Shown piece by piece: positions 50,873 to 62,526 of a DNA stretch of 64,000 nt. The DNA lies in contig JACQCZ010000017.1 in the NCBI GenBank assembly GCA_016201405.1, positions 124,001-188,000 of the forward strand, read 5' to 3'. The stretch is from Candidatus Acetothermia bacterium (lineage in GTDB: Bacteria > Bipolaricaulota > Bipolaricaulia > RBG-16-55-9). Under the pieces are notes generated by a model. That model had not been told where the DNA came from. It did not search any database and saw only the letters and a list, made by a program, of their open reading frames with translations. The stretch's first letter is position 1; every line of letters starts with the position of its first letter. The translations under genes were made by a program, and so were the position numbers.

Positions 50873-52171
50873 GTGGAACGCACTCTAGCCAAAGACGTCA
50901 AAGAGCATATTGGCGGACAGGTCCTGCTCAAGGGCTGGGTTCACGCCCTGCGGGTGATGGGCAAGCTCAATTTTATCGTCCTGCGTGACCGCACAGGTAC
51001 TGTACAAACTAAAATCAAGGGCTATGACAACAGTGATGGAAGCCTCAAAGAGGAGGCTTCCATCAAGATTCTGGGAGCTGTGGTCACCGATGAGCGCGCC
51101 CCCAATGGCTTTGAAGTGGATATCGAAAAGCTTGAGGTCATCAGCACCACATTTGATACACCGCCGATTCAGGTCAACCGCTCACGCGAGCAGATTGGGA
51201 CCCGCTTGGAGACTCTACTTTCGCACCGCCCGCTCAGCCTGCGAAACCCGGAGATTGGCGGCGTCTTCAAGATCCGGGCCGAGATCATCTGGGGCTTTCG
51301 AGAATTTCTCAAGTCTCAGGGTTTTTTGGAAGTTCAGACCCCCAAAATAGTTGCCGCAGGCACAGAAGGCGGGACGGCGCTCTTCGCCGTTCAGTACTTT
51401 GAGCAAAAGGCTTATCTGGCTCAGAGTCCACAATTTTATAAGCAGATGCTGGTCGGCTCCGGCTATGAGCGCGTCTGCGAAGTGGGCGCGGTCTATCGGG
51501 CCGAAGAGCACAACACCACCCGCCACCTCAATGAATATATTAGTCTAGATTACGAGATGGGTTTTATTGAAGACTTCCATGAGATCACCACGATGGAGAC
51601 GGAGCTGCTCCGGTTTATCTTTGCCAATCTGGAAAAGTCGTGTGCTAGAGAATTGGAGCTTTACAAGATCGAAGTCCCCAAGGTGCCCAGCGAGATTCCA
51701 CATATGAAGCTCTCCGAAGCAGGCGACATCCTCAAGAAAAACTTTAAGAAGAATATGAATGGTGATATTGATCCTGAAGGGGAGCAGCTCATCTGCAAAT
51801 ATGTCAAAGAGAAGACAGGCTCTGATTTTCTCTTCATGACCCACTACCCAACAGAAAATCGCCCGATGTACGCCTTCCCCTGCGAAGATGACCCAAAATT
51901 GACGAACAGCTTTGATCTTCTTTTCAGGGGGCTTGAGATCACATCAGGTGGCCAGCGCATCCACGATTATGAGCAGCTCACGAGCAGCATTCGCGGACGC
52001 GGTCTCAATCCGGCTGATTTTGATTTCTATCTGGAGATCTTTAAGTACGGGATGCCCCCACACGGCGGGCTGGCGATTGGCGCGGAGCGGCTGACCTGCC
52101 AACTGCTAAACCTTGCCAATGTGCGTGAGGCGAGCTTCTTTCCACGGGATCGAAATCGCATCGTACCCTAG
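50873..52171 (+). CDS. aspS: Aspartyl-tRNA synthetase, archaeal type, probably non-discriminating
   Basis: A protein of 432 residues without the GAD insertion of bacterial AspRS (about 590 residues). It has the OB-fold anticodon domain (GWVHALRVMGKLNFIVLRDR), motif 2 FRAEEHNTTRHLNE-type YRAEEHNTTRHLNEY and motif 3 GLAIGAERLTCQLL. His24 in GWVH and Pro in RAPNGFE sit where discriminating archaeal enzymes, as I recall them, have Trp and Lys. This predicts mischarging of tRNA-Asn with aspartate, needing GatCAB. Start GTG. Confidence 0.93.
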   Translation: MERTLAKDVKEHIGGQVLLKGWVHALRVMGKLNFIVLRDRTGTVQTKIKGYDNSDGSLKEEASIKILGAVVTDERAPNGFEVDIEKLEVISTTFDTPPIQVNRSREQIGTRLETLLSHRPLSLRNPEIGGVFKIRAEIIWGFREFLKSQGFLEVQTPKIVAAGTEGGTALFAVQYFEQKAYLAQSPQFYKQMLVGSGYERVCEVGAVYRAEEHNTTRHLNEYISLDYEMGFIEDFHEITTMETELLRFIFANLEKSCARELELYKIEVPKVPSEIPHMKLSEAGDILKKNFKKNMNGDIDPEGEQLICKYVKEKTGSDFLFMTHYPTENRPMYAFPCEDDPKLTNSFDLLFRGLEITSGGQRIHDYEQLTSSIRGRGLNPADFDFYLEIFKYGMPPHGGLAIGAERLTCQLLNLANVREASFFPRDRNRIVP

Positions 52172-52357
52172 ACCAGTCCCGGCTGAAAGTGACTCGTGCC
52201 ACATCATTCTGAGAGAGTTTTAGTATGATTGATTTCGCAAGAGACAAAGGGCGATTCGACAAATCTCTTGCAAATTGTCAGAGAGTTTCGTGGTATGGGC
52301 AACTCGTGACTCAAAGAGCTGTTCTAAAAGATATGAGCGATCATAGCAGGAGGCAGT

Positions 52358-53083
52358 ATGAAAAGATTGATTCCTATATTTCTTGTAGGGCTTTTTTTGT
52401 TGGTGTCCGGCTGGAATGTTTGGGCACTCGATTCGGCTGAATCGAAGTTTCTTGAGCTGGTCAATCAGTACAGGGGCCAGAGCGATCAGTGTTATGACTC
52501 CACTAGCGAGTCCTGGATGCAATGGCCTGGAGGGGGCAGCAGAACCTTGACGGAGGCCCCTTCTCTTACCGACGCAGCCAAAACGCACAACCAGACGATG
52601 CTCTCCACCAACTGCTTCTCTCACCAATGTCCAGGCGAGCCGCCATTTGATGAGCGAGCCGCCAATGCAGGTTACAAGGGCTTCACCTTCCTAGCCGAGA
52701 ATATTGCCGCAGGGTACGAGACGGGAGAGGCTGCCTTCAATGGCTGGAGAAATTCTTCAGGACACAACCAGAACATGCTCTCCTGCAGATCGCGCGCCAT
52801 TGGTATCGCAAGGGGTTTTAGCTCCGCAGCACAATATGGCTGGGATTGGACGACGGAATATGGCGATGTCATCCAGTTGGCTGCCTTGCCCAGCACACCC
52901 ACACCGCAGCCAGCGCCACCCAGTGGTGGAAAGACAGAACAGGCCTATGATCTTGACCACAACTGTCTCATTGAAAACCCGGAGTTTTTTGCGGCTGTGG
53001 ATAGCTGGATTTCAGGAGCGATTGACAACGTCTTATTCTTTCAGTTGGTGGATGACTGGATTGGCAGCAAGAAGATCTGTTGA
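52358..53083 (+). CDS. Secreted CAP-domain protein with EF-hand-like C-terminus
   Basis: A protein of 241 residues. It has a signal peptide (IFLVGLFLLVSGWNVWA) and a CAP/SCP domain (about 28-178), with FLELVNQYRG, HNQTMLSTNCFSH, AENIAAGYETGEAAFNGWRNSSGHNQNML. A Pro-rich linker leads to a C-terminal segment with DLDHNCLIENPEFF, a 12-residue calcium-loop pattern like that of dockerins, and a second helix pair WISGAIDNVLFFQLVDDWI. AGGAGG lies before the ATG. It is exported; its role is unknown. Confidence 0.85.
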   Translation: MKRLIPIFLVGLFLLVSGWNVWALDSAESKFLELVNQYRGQSDQCYDSTSESWMQWPGGGSRTLTEAPSLTDAAKTHNQTMLSTNCFSHQCPGEPPFDERAANAGYKGFTFLAENIAAGYETGEAAFNGWRNSSGHNQNMLSCRSRAIGIARGFSSAAQYGWDWTTEYGDVIQLAALPSTPTPQPAPPSGGKTEQAYDLDHNCLIENPEFFAAVDSWISGAIDNVLFFQLVDDWIGSKKIC

Positions 53084-53144
53084 TTCCTCAATTTCCTTTG
53101 AAGCTGTCAAGGAATAACGGCGTAAAAAGAAATTTTGATTGTTT

Positions 53145-53340
53145 GTCATTCCCGCGGAAGCGGGAATCCAGTGGCTTTCTGGAAATTCCTGGATTCCGAC
53201 TCGCGCTTCGCTTGGCCAGAATGACGGACTTGCTTGGTCTACGGCTTCTCTCGTTTACAGAGAAAATTCTCAATCAAGAAAAATCAACGTGAACCAATTG
53301 GAAATGTCATTCCTGTGAACGCAGAAACCTAGTGGCTTTC
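53145..53340. repeat. Dispersed palindromic repeat, copy 5
   Basis: This gap contains ATTCCCGCGGAAGCGGGAAT (palindrome), CCAGTGGCTTTCTGG, GATTCCGACTCGCGCTTCGC, TTGGCCAGAATGACGG and a second partial unit AATGTCATTCCTGTGAACGC. It is the best preserved copy in the window; no gene is seen here. Confidence 0.75.
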
Positions 53341-53348
53341 TGTAACAA

Positions 53349-53987
53349 TCAAACAGCTGCATTCTTTTCAAGGAGCACAGCCCTCACAGGCGATGCATCG
53401 AGCCCCTTGAGTTTTAGAGGCAATGCAATCAATTCGTACTCTCCTGCGGGAACGTCTTTTAATAATAAATTCTCTAAATTTACAATGCCATAGCGGGCAA
53501 GCATCTTGTGCGTATCCATTGTCTTGCTCTTGACTGGGTCCATGGAAGGCCCGTCCATTCCGACAAGCTGGATTCCTTTTTTGCCCAAGAATTCTGTTGT
53601 CTCCGCTCCCAAATAGACAATATCATCAGTCCAGACGGAGTCTGCGAGCTGGCTGCTCTTGGTTTTGAACAAGATTCTTTTTATCTTTGAAAGATTCAAA
53701 TCTTTCACATGCTCAATCTTGATATGATCTGCGGAAGCTGGAAGTTCTACTACAAGTGCCGGGCCAATATATTTCTCCAGCGGAAGCTCAGTGATGTCCG
53801 CGCCATCGGCAAGATAGTGATAAGGTGCATCCGCGTGTGTCCCGGTGTGTGTGCTGAGCAGAATCGAAGAGAGATTGACGGATGATCCATCTGCAATCTT
53901 TAGCATCAATCTAGACTCAAATTTCTGGTCGCCTGGCCAGACGGCTATTTCCGGCGAGATTGTTCTGGAGATGTCGTAGATCTTCAA
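53349..53987 (-). CDS. Cyclase/kynurenine formamidase-family protein
   Basis: A protein of 212 residues. It opens YDISRTISPEIAVWPGD and carries the metal-binding HTGTHADAPYH motif, with GMDGPSMDP and ALPLKLKGLDASPVR. This matches KynB-like metal-dependent formamidases/cyclases. TTG start, with GAGG upstream and only 15 bases after the carB stop, so it is the third gene of the car operon. No tryptophan-degradation genes are nearby, so another amide substrate is possible. Confidence 0.87.
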   Translation of the reverse strand: MKIYDISRTISPEIAVWPGDQKFESRLMLKIADGSSVNLSSILLSTHTGTHADAPYHYLADGADITELPLEKYIGPALVVELPASADHIKIEHVKDLNLSKIKRILFKTKSSQLADSVWTDDIVYLGAETTEFLGKKGIQLVGMDGPSMDPVKSKTMDTHKMLARYGIVNLENLLLKDVPAGEYELIALPLKLKGLDASPVRAVLLEKNAAV

Positions 53988-54002
53988 TGTTACAGCCTCA
54001 AT

Positions 54003-57266
<3,264 letters not shown>

Positions 57267-58391
57267 TTACTTCTCCCGCACTCCATCTTTCATCAGCTCG
57301 ACAAAGCTCTCAAATAAATAATCCGAGTCATGCGGGCCTGGTGCGGCTTCTGGGTGATATTGAACAGCAAAGATAGGAAGCTTTTTGTGGCGAAATCCTT
57401 CGATGGTGTTGTCATTGAGACTGAGATGTGTGATCTCTAGCTCGTTGGGTAAATCCTGCAAGGCAAAGCCATGGTTATGCGTCGTGATCTCTACGCGGCC
57501 AGTTCCAAGATGCTTGACCGGCTGGTTGCAGCCGCGGTGGCCAAACTTGAGTTTGTATGAATGCGCGCCCATCGCTAGCCCTAAGAGCTGATGACCGAGA
57601 CAGATGCCAAAGATTGGGATATTCATCTGAATAAGCTCATGAATCGTCTGAATGATTTCGCCCAGATAAGCAGGATCGCCTGGCCCATTCGACAAAAAAA
57701 TCCCATCGGGTTTGAGATCGCGCACTCGTGACGCCGAAGTACTTGCTGGCACAAGGGTGACACGGCTCACCCGGCTTCGCAGGCTCCGCAAGATATTGTG
57801 TTTGATGCCAAAATCAAAAGCTACCACATGAAAATCTTCGGGTCTGTAAGGATGCGTTCCATTCCATTCAAGATCTATGGGATCATCCCAGCGCTGGATC
57901 TCACGGCTTGTCACTTGTCCAACCAGATCTTGCTCAGAGATAGACGGGAAGGCTCGGGCTCTTTCAACCAGTTCATCTGAAGCTACATCTTCGCTTGAGA
58001 TGCAGGCCCGCAGCGCACCGACCTCCCGGATGCGAAGCGTAAGGGCGCGGGTATCGATTTCGGAGATGCCAATGATGCCATGATTTCGCAGAAACTCTTG
58101 GATGGAGCTGTCCGCTCTCCAATTGGAGAAAGCTCGGCTTGCCTCTCTCACCACAAAGCCTGAGACATGGGGCTCGCTCGACTCCAGGTCTTCCAGGGTC
58201 ACACCATAATTGCCGATATGGGGGTAGGTCATGGTGACAATCTGGCCCTTGTATGAGGGGTCAGTCAGAACTTCTACGTATCCGGTGAGGCCGGTATTAA
58301 AGACAATCTCACCGCAAACTGTGCCGGATGCCCCAAAGGGGAGTCCTTGAAATAGAGTTCCATCTTCGAGGGCGAGCCAGGATATGCTCAA
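57267..58391 (-). CDS. carA: Carbamoyl-phosphate synthase small subunit
   Basis: A protein of 374 residues. The N-terminal part has GEIVFNTGLTGYVEVLTDPSYKGQIVTMTYP and the C-terminal glutamine amidotransferase domain has GICLGHQLLGLAMG (catalytic Cys) and VQYHPEAAPGPHDSD. It supplies ammonia from glutamine to CarB. The start is TTG at 58391, set by GGGAGG just upstream. The transcript begins with a long structured leader that includes an intrinsic terminator. Confidence 0.97.
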   Translation of the reverse strand: MSISWLALEDGTLFQGLPFGASGTVCGEIVFNTGLTGYVEVLTDPSYKGQIVTMTYPHIGNYGVTLEDLESSEPHVSGFVVREASRAFSNWRADSSIQEFLRNHGIIGISEIDTRALTLRIREVGALRACISSEDVASDELVERARAFPSISEQDLVGQVTSREIQRWDDPIDLEWNGTHPYRPEDFHVVAFDFGIKHNILRSLRSRVSRVTLVPASTSASRVRDLKPDGIFLSNGPGDPAYLGEIIQTIHELIQMNIPIFGICLGHQLLGLAMGAHSYKLKFGHRGCNQPVKHLGTGRVEITTHNHGFALQDLPNELEITHLSLNDNTIEGFRHKKLPIFAVQYHPEAAPGPHDSDYLFESFVELMKDGVREK

Positions 58392-58409
58392 ATTTGCCTC
58401 CCTCTAGAC

Positions 58410-58442
58410 AAAAAAAAAGACCAACCTCGCTGCAAGGTTGGT
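58410..58442 (-). terminator. Intrinsic terminator inside the carA leader (attenuator)
   Basis: On the minus strand ACCAACCT pairs with AGGTTGGT around a 7-base loop and is followed by C and nine T's. It lies between the promoter and the carA start codon, so it can stop transcription before the operon. The CCAAC arm can instead pair with GTTGG of the upstream hairpin. Confidence 0.8.
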
Positions 58443-58456
58443 TCGCACCCACTGGT

Positions 58457-58500
58457 CCAACGTTGTTTCACGTTCCCCGTTCCTCCCTGAAACACGTTGG
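58457..58500 (-). promoter_or_regulatory. Regulatory hairpin in the carAB leader, possibly PyrR-type
   Basis: The RNA 5' part CCAACGTGTTTCA (from 58500) pairs with TGAAACAACGTTGG (to 58457) with one bulged A. The loop holds TTTCAGGGAGGAA, whose UUCAGGGAGG resembles the known PyrR-binding sequence UCCNGNGAGG with one change, and TTTC and GGAA can close an AGGGA loop. Its 3' arm overlaps the putative antiterminator. PyrR itself is not encoded in the window. Confidence 0.55.
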
Positions 58501-58505
58501 GCTTA

Positions 58506-58535
58506 ATTATACTTCGCTTGTCTGACTCAAATCAA
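58506..58535 (-). promoter_or_regulatory. Promoter of the car operon
   Basis: TTGATT (58530-58535), an 18-base spacer and TATAAT (58506-58511) on the minus strand. Transcription would start near 58499, at the first base of the regulatory hairpin. Confidence 0.75.
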
Positions 58536-60640
58536 GTTCTATCTTTCAGCGAGTGGATCTGTGCCAGCATCTGGGCAGGATCAGTTGTTGGCATCTGACA
58601 GGCATAATTCTGGCAGACATACGCAGTCGCTTTTTCATTAGCAGACTTAAAGTTCTTTATGAAGGTCGCGATGGAAGCCATCTCATTGGGCTGACGACTT
58701 GGAACAAAAAGAACAATCTTGTTGGGAATGAACTGGTTGTGAATCGCTTGCAGCATGGCCCGCGTATCTCGTGCCTCTGGCTCTCCAACAATCACCACTT
58801 CCAGCGATGGCCCTAATGCAAAATCTAGGGCTGTCAAAAGCTGCGTATGAGCCGATGCATAACGTGAGATCATAAGTGAGAAGGCTCGCCCGATTCGGGC
58901 TGCTCTCTCTTCAAATTCTGAATTGCTTGTAATACGCCCGAGTCTAATGAGATTGAGCATGGCTACAGAGTTGCCTGACGGAACGGCACCGTCATAGATC
59001 TCTTTTTTGCGCACCAAAAGTTCTTCGTGTTGCTTTGAAGAAACAAAGAAGCCTCCAGAGTCATCGTCCCAAAAGTTTTCTAACAATATCTCATTGAGTC
59101 GAATGGCAGTTTCTAGTTGTCCTACTTGAAAAGTTGCTTCGTAAAGCTCTAGAAGCCCCCAGATCAAGAAGGCATAATCATCCAAAAACCCCGGAATGGC
59201 TGCCTCTCCATCACGAAAACGATGCAGCAATTTCGCATCGGGCGTCTGCAAGGTTTTTAGTATAAGGCTCATTGCGCGTTCAGCAGCGATTGCGTAACGG
59301 GGTTCAGCAAAAGCGCTGGCCGCTTTGGCCAACGCTGCGATCACCAGTCCATTCCAGTCGGTGAGGATCTTGTCATCTTTGTGGGGATGAATTCGCATCT
59401 CGCGACTCTCAAACAATTTTTGACGAGCGTGCTCAAGCTCTCTTCGCAAGGCGTCTTCTGGAAGATCTAGCTCTGAAGCGACGTCTGCCCAGTCTGCTTT
59501 TAGATGAAGAATATTTGAGCCACTCTTTTGATGAGTCGCTTCATCTAAAAAATTGCCATCTGGGCTGATGCCAAAAACTTTGGAGATTAGATCAGCTTGG
59601 TCGGGATGCAATAACTTCCGAATCTCTTCCTCTGACCAGAGATAAAACCTGCCCTCTTCCCCCTCGCTGTCTGCATCTTCTGCAGAGTAAAAGCCGCCTT
59701 CTGGACTGGTCAGATCGCGCAAGACGTAGTCCAGAACTTCTCTTGCGGTCTGTTTATACTCATGGTTGAGAGTAGCCTGATAGGCTTCGGTGTAGGCTAT
59801 GGCAAGCAGCGCCTGATCATAGAGCATCTTCTCAAAGTGAGGCAGAAGCCAGTGCGCATCTGTGGAATAGCGATGAAAGCCAAAACCGATCTGGTCGAAA
59901 ATCCCCCCGAGCCTCATCGCTTGCAGTGTCTTGTTAGTCATCTGCAAACCGCGCTCATCGCCTGTGCGGGCATAATAGCGCAATAAGAATGTCAGCTTGT
60001 GAGGCGTGGGAAACTTTGGCGCCCCTCCAAAGCCGCCATTCTCTTCATCGAAACTTTCAGACAACTCCTTATAAGCTTGCGCGATGATAGAAAGATCAAG
60101 CGCTTCACCAGGTGCCTGTGCCTCGACTCGCTGAAGAGCTTCTACAGCCTTCTCTGCCGATTGAAGGACATCCTGCTGTTTTGATCTCCACAGCTCGTGG
60201 ACTCTCGGAATGAGATCGAGCATTCCAATTCGCCCAAAGCGGCTCTCTTTTGGAAAGTAGGTCCCGGCAAAGAAAGGCCTCTTGTCTGGAGTCATGAGAA
60301 TTGTGAGCGGCCAGCCGCCGCTTCCGGTCATCATCTGGCAGATCGTCATGTAGACAGAGTCAAGATCGGGGCGCTCTTCCCGGTCCACTTTGATATTGAT
60401 GAATGTCTCGTTCATCAGACGGGCGACTTCTGCATCTTCAAATGACTCGTGCTCCATGACATGGCACCAATGGCAGGTGGAATAGCCGATAGATAAGAAG
60501 ATAGGCTTGTTCTCTTCTATTGCTTGCTGAAAAGCTTCTTGACCCCATGGGCGCCACTCTACGGGGTTATGGGCATGTTGCAGAAGATAGGGGCTCTTCT
60601 CATGGATGAGCTTATTAGAAGGTCTTTTTGCAAGGCTCAA
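58532..60640 (-). CDS. Thioredoxin/DUF255 (YyaL/SSP411) family protein
   Basis: A protein of 702 residues. The N-terminal DUF255 thioredoxin-like domain has [28 protein letters not shown] (CxxC) and [13 protein letters not shown], then MTGSGGWPL. The rest is an alpha/alpha-barrel with [35 protein letters not shown]. YyaL-like proteins are widespread, but their reaction is not settled. TTG start. The RidA gene ends 13 bases upstream, so they form a two-gene unit. Confidence 0.9.
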   Translation of the reverse strand: MSLAKRPSNKLIHEKSPYLLQHAHNPVEWRPWGQEAFQQAIEENKPIFLSIGYSTCHWCHVMEHESFEDAEVARLMNETFINIKVDREERPDLDSVYMTICQMMTGSGGWPLTILMTPDKRPFFAGTYFPKESRFGRIGMLDLIPRVHELWRSKQQDVLQSAEKAVEALQRVEAQAPGEALDLSIIAQAYKELSESFDEENGGFGGAPKFPTPHKLTFLLRYYARTGDERGLQMTNKTLQAMRLGGIFDQIGFGFHRYSTDAHWLLPHFEKMLYDQALLAIAYTEAYQATLNHEYKQTAREVLDYVLRDLTSPEGGFYSAEDADSEGEEGRFYLWSEEEIRKLLHPDQADLISKVFGISPDGNFLDEATHQKSGSNILHLKADWADVASELDLPEDALRRELEHARQKLFESREMRIHPHKDDKILTDWNGLVIAALAKAASAFAEPRYAIAAERAMSLILKTLQTPDAKLLHRFRDGEAAIPGFLDDYAFLIWGLLELYEATFQVGQLETAIRLNEILLENFWDDDSGGFFVSSKQHEELLVRKKEIYDGAVPSGNSVAMLNLIRLGRITSNSEFEERAARIGRAFSLMISRYASAHTQLLTALDFALGPSLEVVIVGEPEARDTRAMLQAIHNQFIPNKIVLFVPSRQPNEMASIATFIKNFKSANEKATAYVCQNYACQMPTTDPAQMLAQIHSLKDRT

Positions 60641-60653
60641 AATTAAAATTCTC

Positions 60654-61043
60654 TCATGAGACTACGGCCATGGCCTCGATCTCGACAAGCATATCGGGAT
60701 CAATCAATTTGCTGACCTCGATCATAGCAGTCGTCGGTCTAATATCTTTGAAGAACTCTCCGTGGGCACGTCCAACCGGCTCCCATTGCTCGATGTTGGT
60801 GACGTACATGCGCGTGCTTACGACATCTTTAAGAGACGCGCCTGCTCTCTTTAGTGCACTCTCAATATTCTTGATCGTCTGCACAGTCTGAGCATAAGGA
60901 TCGCCCCTCCCGACTAGCTTTCCCGTGGCGTCTGTGGCCGTAGTTCCGGCCGTCCAGATCATATTTCCCACGCGAACGGCTCGTGAATAGCCGACAATCG
61001 GCTCCCATGGTGTTCCGGTAGAGAAATTCTGTCGTGCCGTCAT
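60654..61043 (-). CDS. RidA-family protein (enamine/imine deaminase)
   Basis: A protein of 129 residues. It has [43 protein letters not shown], and the conserved [10 protein letters not shown] and [25 protein letters not shown] segments, with the Arg that binds the substrate carboxylate. RidA proteins hydrolyse reactive 2-aminoacrylate-type intermediates. ATG start with AAGGGAG. It is followed closely by the DUF255 gene. Confidence 0.92.
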   Translation of the reverse strand: MTARQNFSTGTPWEPIVGYSRAVRVGNMIWTAGTTATDATGKLVGRGDPYAQTVQTIKNIESALKRAGASLKDVVSTRMYVTNIEQWEPVGRAHGEFFKDIRPTTAMIEVSKLIDPDMLVEIEAMAVVS

Positions 61044-61182
61044 TTATCATGGCTCCCTTTCTGATCAGAGTCTTAGTACGATCGTACCAAGAGCGCTCTG
61101 CAAGTTAAAGCAAAAACGGGTCAAGCTTGATCGCGTAACAGTGTTATGCTATGATGCCTCTCATTGAGGTGAGCCCCGCATC

Positions 61183-62526
61183 GTGAGTGAGCTAGAAACA
61201 GTGATCGAGAGCGATCAATCGCCGCCTGCTATCCAGCCAACAAAGCTCTTCAACAAAAACTTCATTCTGCTCTGGCAAGGGCAATTGGTGAGTCAGCTAG
61301 GAACTCAAGCCTTCGTCCTTGCCATGCAGCTCTGGATCAAAGACACCACAGGCTCAGCGACCCTGATGGGCGTCTTGTCGATGCTCTCTTCGATCCCTGG
61401 GGTTCTGCTCGGTCCGATTGCGGGTACCTTTGCCGACCGCCACTCTCGCAGAAACATCATTATTATTTGTGACTTCTTGTGCGGTCTAGCTCTCTTCTCT
61501 CTCGTAGCCTCTATATTTCTGATTCCTCATGCGAGCACATTGATTCTCACTTGGCTCTTTATCACCGCGATCTTTGTGGCTATCTTGCAGGCTTTTTTCC
61601 GGCCGGCGATCCAGGCTTCTATTCCCGACATCGTTCCCACGGAAAAGCTTCATAGCGCCAACTCTCTCAATCAATCAACCCTTCAGCTGGCAACAGTCTT
61701 TGGACCCGGAATTGGGGGAGTGCTCTACACCATCTTTGGAGCGCCTCTGCTATTTTTGATCAACGCCTGTACCTTTACGTTCTCGGCCATCAGCGAGCTC
61801 TTCGTCAAGATTCCCCAGCAGATTGCAAAGAAGAGCCAGGCTAAGCGGGGTCTTCTGAACGATTTTAAGGCTGATATTATTGAAGGATTTCAGTTTGTAT
61901 GGAATCGAAAAGGGATGAGAAATTTCTTTTTTGCGGTGGCTGTCCTCAACTTCTTTACAGTTCCCTTTGGCCTATTGCTGCCCTTCTTTGTCACGGATTC
62001 ATTGCATGCTGGAAATGAGTGGTACGGCTTTCTCTTGGCTGCCTTTGGTTTTGGAAGTCTGACAGGCTATATCGTTGCAGGTCTGATCAAGCTCTCTGCT
62101 CATAAACGTAGCCTTGTTTTGCCATTCCTGCTGATAGGATTCTCTGCTGTGCTAGCTTCGATGGGGTTCGTGCGAAATTCGTGGATTGCACTCGTTATAT
62201 TCCTCATTATGGGGGTTGCGAGTGGAATCATCAACATCACCATCATTACGATCCTGCAGCTCAGCACGCCGAGCGCCATTCGAGGACGCGTCTTTGGCTT
62301 TCTTAGCACGATCGCGGCCGGACTCAGCCCCATCTCAATGGGTCTCGCTGGAGTTGTGGCGGACCTGCTCCATCAGAATATCCCTCTTATCTATTTCTGT
62401 GCGGGGATGATTGGCACTCTGCTCTCGGCTCTGATCTCACTTAGCAAAGATTTTCGGCACTTTCTGGCATATGAGCCAGAAGTCTCGAATCAGGCTGGCA
62501 CAACTTCTGCAGGGAGCGATGGCTGA
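61183..62526 (+). CDS. Major facilitator superfamily exporter (EntS/MFS_3-like)
   Basis: A protein of 447 residues with about 12 hydrophobic helices. GTFADRHSRRNII carries the loop 2-3 signature of MFS antiporters, and the set LLWQGQLVSQLGTQAF, IPGVLLGPIAG and the final acidic/Ser-rich tail are typical of MFS_3 exporters such as EntS. The exported compound is unknown. GTG start with GAGGTGAG. Its 3' end overlaps the converging kinase gene by 37 bases. Confidence 0.9.
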   Translation: MSELETVIESDQSPPAIQPTKLFNKNFILLWQGQLVSQLGTQAFVLAMQLWIKDTTGSATLMGVLSMLSSIPGVLLGPIAGTFADRHSRRNIIIICDFLCGLALFSLVASIFLIPHASTLILTWLFITAIFVAILQAFFRPAIQASIPDIVPTEKLHSANSLNQSTLQLATVFGPGIGGVLYTIFGAPLLFLINACTFTFSAISELFVKIPQQIAKKSQAKRGLLNDFKADIIEGFQFVWNRKGMRNFFFAVAVLNFFTVPFGLLLPFFVTDSLHAGNEWYGFLLAAFGFGSLTGYIVAGLIKLSAHKRSLVLPFLLIGFSAVLASMGFVRNSWIALVIFLIMGVASGIINITIITILQLSTPSAIRGRVFGFLSTIAAGLSPISMGLAGVVADLLHQNIPLIYFCAGMIGTLLSALISLSKDFRHFLAYEPEVSNQAGTTSAGSDG

